Source of the DNA: Terriglobales bacterium
GTDB taxonomy: Bacteria > Acidobacteriota > Terriglobia > Terriglobales > Acidobacteriaceae
Reading direction: 5' to 3'
Length of the DNA stretch: 34,747 nt
NCBI GenBank assembly: GCA_035937135.1
Contig: DASYVL010000133.1
Location: 1 to 34,747, forward strand
Position numbers and translations under genes: made by a program. This document shows, piece after piece, positions 33,046 to 34,747 of the stretch. Under the pieces are notes generated by a model, which saw nothing but the letters and a program-made list of their open reading frames with translations, was not told the origin of the DNA and did no database searches. Within the stretch, counting starts at the first letter, position 1. Each line of letters opens with the position of its first letter.

Positions 33046-34542
33046 TCAAACCAGTTTGGCCACCAGGTCGTAGTCGTGGGCCTCGGTGATCTGGCAGCGG
33101 TGGAACTCGCCCTCGCGCAGCTCGGAGTTTCCTCCGGCGTCGTTGACAAAGACTTTGCCGTCGATCTCCGGGGCGTGCATGGCGGTGCGGCCCTCCCAGA
33201 GCAAGTCCGTTTCCTGCGATGGCCCCTCCAGCAGCAGGTCGAACTCTCTTCCCACCAGCGCGCGCTTCTTCTTGCGGCTGATCGCCTGCTGGATGCGCAT
33301 CAACTCGGCGCGGCGGTCCTCGATCTCGGCGGCTGGCACCTTCTTGCTCTCCCCGAATGCCCGCGCGCCCTCTTCGTCGGAATAGCCGAAGACGCCCATC
33401 CAGTCGAACTGGGCTGCGCGCACGAAGGCGCAAAGCTGCTCGAAGTCGCGTTCGCTCTCCCCCGGGAATCCAACGATGAACGACGTCCGCAGCGTCAGGC
33501 CGGGAACGGTCCGCCGCATCTTCTCGATGGAGCGCAGGAAGATCTCCGCCCCGGCGCCGCGCTGCATGCGCTTGAGCACCGCAGGGGAGGCGTGCTGCAG
33601 CGGGACGTCGATGTAGGAGCAGACCTTCTCGTGGGCCGCGACGGTCTCCAGCAGCCGCGCCGTGATCTTGTTGGGATAGGCGTAGAGAAACCGGATCCAG
33701 CGCAGCTCTTCGATCCCCGCCAACGCTTCCAGCAGCCGCGGCAGGCCGTCCTTTAGGCCGAAGTCCTCGCCGTAGCAGGTCGTGTCCTGCCCAATCAGCG
33801 TGATCTCCCGGACGCCCGAGCGCGCCAGCCGCTCCGCCTCCGCCACCACCGACTCGAACCTCCGCGAGCGGAACTTGCCCCGCAGTTGCGGGATGATGCA
33901 GAAGGTGCAGGGATGGTCGCAGCCCTCGGCGATCTTGATGTAGGCCGAGGAGCGCGGCGTGGCTAGAACCCGGGGTGTGTTTTCGTCGTAGAGGTAGTTG
34001 GGAAGGTCAGCGAGCGCGCCCTCCCAGGCGTCGCGCCGGAAACGCCCGCTCTGCTCCCGCGCCTCGCCCTCAGCCCGAGAGGGAAGCACTACAAAAGGAC
34101 TGTGTGGCACAGCCGTCCTCGGCTGTGCGATTCCTGCGGCTTTCAGAATGTCTTCCAGCTCACCCGTGCCCACCACCGCATCTACTTCCGGGATGTTCTT
34201 CTGGATCTCGTTGCGATAGCGCTCCACCAGGCATCCGGCAACGATGAGCTTTTTCACGCGTCCATGTGTCTTGTGCGCGGCCATCTCCAGGATGGCATTC
34301 ACCGACTCCTGCTTGGCGGTTTCGATGAACGAGCATGTGTTCACGACGATGACGTCTGCATCTTCTGCGCGCGTGGTGATCTCGGCTCCGCCCGCAGCCA
34401 AGAGGCCCATCATCACCTCGCTGTCGACCAGGTTCTTGGGACAGCCCAGAGAAACGAAGCCCACCCGCACGGGTTTCGTCGTGCGGCGGCTCTCGGCCGC
34501 GGAGCTCCCGCGAGGTTCTGCCGTGATTTCGTCAACTGGCAT
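33046..34542 (-). CDS. rimO: Ribosomal protein S12 methylthiotransferase RimO, with an internal insert
   Basis: RimO is a radical SAM enzyme with two iron-sulfur clusters that methylthiolates the conserved Asp of S12. The UPF0004 domain has C34 (SLGCPKNLVDSE), C70 (NTCSFIE) and C104 (AGCLVER). The radical SAM motif is C208, C212 and C215 (GCDHPCTFC), followed by the RGKFRSR segment, and a TRAM domain ends the protein. I prefer the ATG at 34542; an ATG at 34563 would place TAGAAT inside the gene. At 498 residues it is longer than the usual 430-450. About 40 extra residues (137-178) lie between the UPF0004 domain and the LYDENTPRVLATP segment, and they include the palindromic element at 34097-34127. 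Confidence 0.95.
   Translation of the reverse strand: MPVDEITAEPRGSSAAESRRTTKPVRVGFVSLGCPKNLVDSEVMMGLLAAGGAEITTRAEDADVIVVNTCSFIETAKQESVNAILEMAAHKTHGRVKKLIVAGCLVERYRNEIQKNIPEVDAVVGTGELEDILKAAGIAQPRTAVPHSPFVVLPSRAEGEAREQSGRFRRDAWEGALADLPNYLYDENTPRVLATPRSSAYIKIAEGCDHPCTFCIIPQLRGKFRSRRFESVVAEAERLARSGVREITLIGQDTTCYGEDFGLKDGLPRLLEALAGIEELRWIRFLYAYPNKITARLLETVAAHEKVCSYIDVPLQHASPAVLKRMQRGAGAEIFLRSIEKMRRTVPGLTLRTSFIVGFPGESERDFEQLCAFVRAAQFDWMGVFGYSDEEGARAFGESKKVPAAEIEDRRAELMRIQQAISRKKKRALVGREFDLLLEGPSQETDLLWEGRTAMHAPEIDGKVFVNDAGGNSELREGEFHRCQITEAHDYDLVAKLV
34097..34127 (+). repeat. Palindromic element inside rimO, same family as in hemW
   Basis: A perfect 8-bp stem CACAGCCG (34108-34115) with CGGCTGTG (34120-34127) encloses loop TCCT. 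Compared with hemW unit A it has 8 differences in 31 nt. Six of these are three compensated base-pair changes in the stem. It is read on the opposite strand by RimO, unlike the hemW copies. Confidence 0.85.
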
Positions 34543-34553
34543 GGAATCTATCG

Positions 34554-34559
34554 ATTCTA
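34554..34559 (-). promoter_or_regulatory. Putative -10 element of rimO
   Basis: TAGAAT on the minus strand ends 11 nt before the ATG at 34542. No Shine-Dalgarno lies between. A -35 is not evident. Confidence 0.4.
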
Positions 34560-34588
34560 GCATCCGACCACTGAGGACCGTTGGCGGG

Positions 34589-34747
34589 CTAGCGCCCGGA
34601 GCGAATCGACTCGTACAGCTCAGGAAGTTGCTGGGCGTCTTCCGCCGAATCGCCGAATCTTGCGCGCTCGTAGCGCAAGATGAAGGCCTCGACCGAGCGG
34701 CGCACCTGCGGATCGTCGATGGTGATCAGGAACTCTTCCGGGGTCTG
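34589..34747 (-). CDS. C-terminal end of a further protein (cut by the window edge), DUF4129-like tail
   Basis: The last 52 codons of a minus-strand gene, ending at TAG 34589-34591. The visible part has a VRRSVEAFILRYERARFGD segment followed by a helix and ends SGR. The YExARFG pattern is common at the end of DUF4129/transglutaminase-type membrane proteins, but the fragment is too short to be sure. It ends 46 nt before the rimO start. Confidence 0.6.
   Translation of the reverse strand, partial: QTPEEFLITIDDPQVRRSVEAFILRYERARFGDSAEDAQQLPELYESIRSGR

Overview
The window looks like a GC-rich chromosome segment of a diderm bacterium, most likely an acidobacterium. The lipid A gene lpxB, the outer-membrane lipoprotein gene lptE and several secreted enzymes (an M1 homologue, a DUF885 protein, an S9 peptidase) point to a two-membrane cell. 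The mix of these genes with meaB/mce, an acyl-CoA dehydrogenase and short palindromic repeats fits Acidobacteriota. This placement is inference from gene content, not from a marker tree. Coding density is high, almost every gene is a recognisable chromosomal housekeeping gene, and I see no phage, transposase, CRISPR array, rRNA or tRNA.

Layout. Positions 24-7931 (minus strand): a probably inactive M1-peptidase homologue with TPRs, lpxB, an unrecognised secreted protein, an ABC exporter and a FabF-like ketosynthase. Positions 8009-16744 (plus): hemW, ltaE, an SRPBCC protein, an unannotated SelW-like selenoprotein gene with an in-frame TGA, an acyl-CoA dehydrogenase, a DUF885 protein, meaB, mce, tsaB and rimI. 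Positions 16803-20430 (plus): a DUF465 protein, a terminator, then psd-pssA-small ORF-lptE-holA. Positions 20567-25344 (minus): ribE, ribD, ftsY and an HD-GYP sensor, with repeats around the rib genes. Positions 25508-27550 (plus): an S9 peptidase, closed by a purine/pyrimidine inverted repeat. Positions 27648-34747 (minus): gpsA, plsY, thpR, cinA, a beta-propeller protein, pgpA, yacG, rimO and the tail of one more gene.

How the genes work together. Much of the window serves the envelope: lpxB and lptE for lipopolysaccharide, and gpsA, plsY, pssA, psd and pgpA for phosphatidylethanolamine and phosphatidylglycerol. FtsY adds protein targeting. meaB and mce belong to methylmalonyl-CoA metabolism, and the acyl-CoA dehydrogenase to acyl-CoA oxidation. 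tsaB, rimI and rimO modify tRNA or ribosomal proteins.

Most notable observations. (1) A SelW/Rdx-family gene at 10963-11205 has a CxxU motif, with UGA at codon 11 and an 8-bp SECIS-like hairpin just downstream. (2) A family of about 31-nt palindromic elements is inserted in frame in hemW (three near-tandem copies) and in rimO (one copy), with compensatory stem changes; this resembles the palindromic elements that invade Rickettsia genes. (3) An M1 peptidase homologue has lost the HExxH-x18-E site at every key position. (4) Five genes have a -10-like hexamer 10-11 nt before the start codon, suggesting leaderless or very short-leader mRNAs. (5) A 42-codon ORF fits exactly between pssA and lptE with overlapping start and stop codons.
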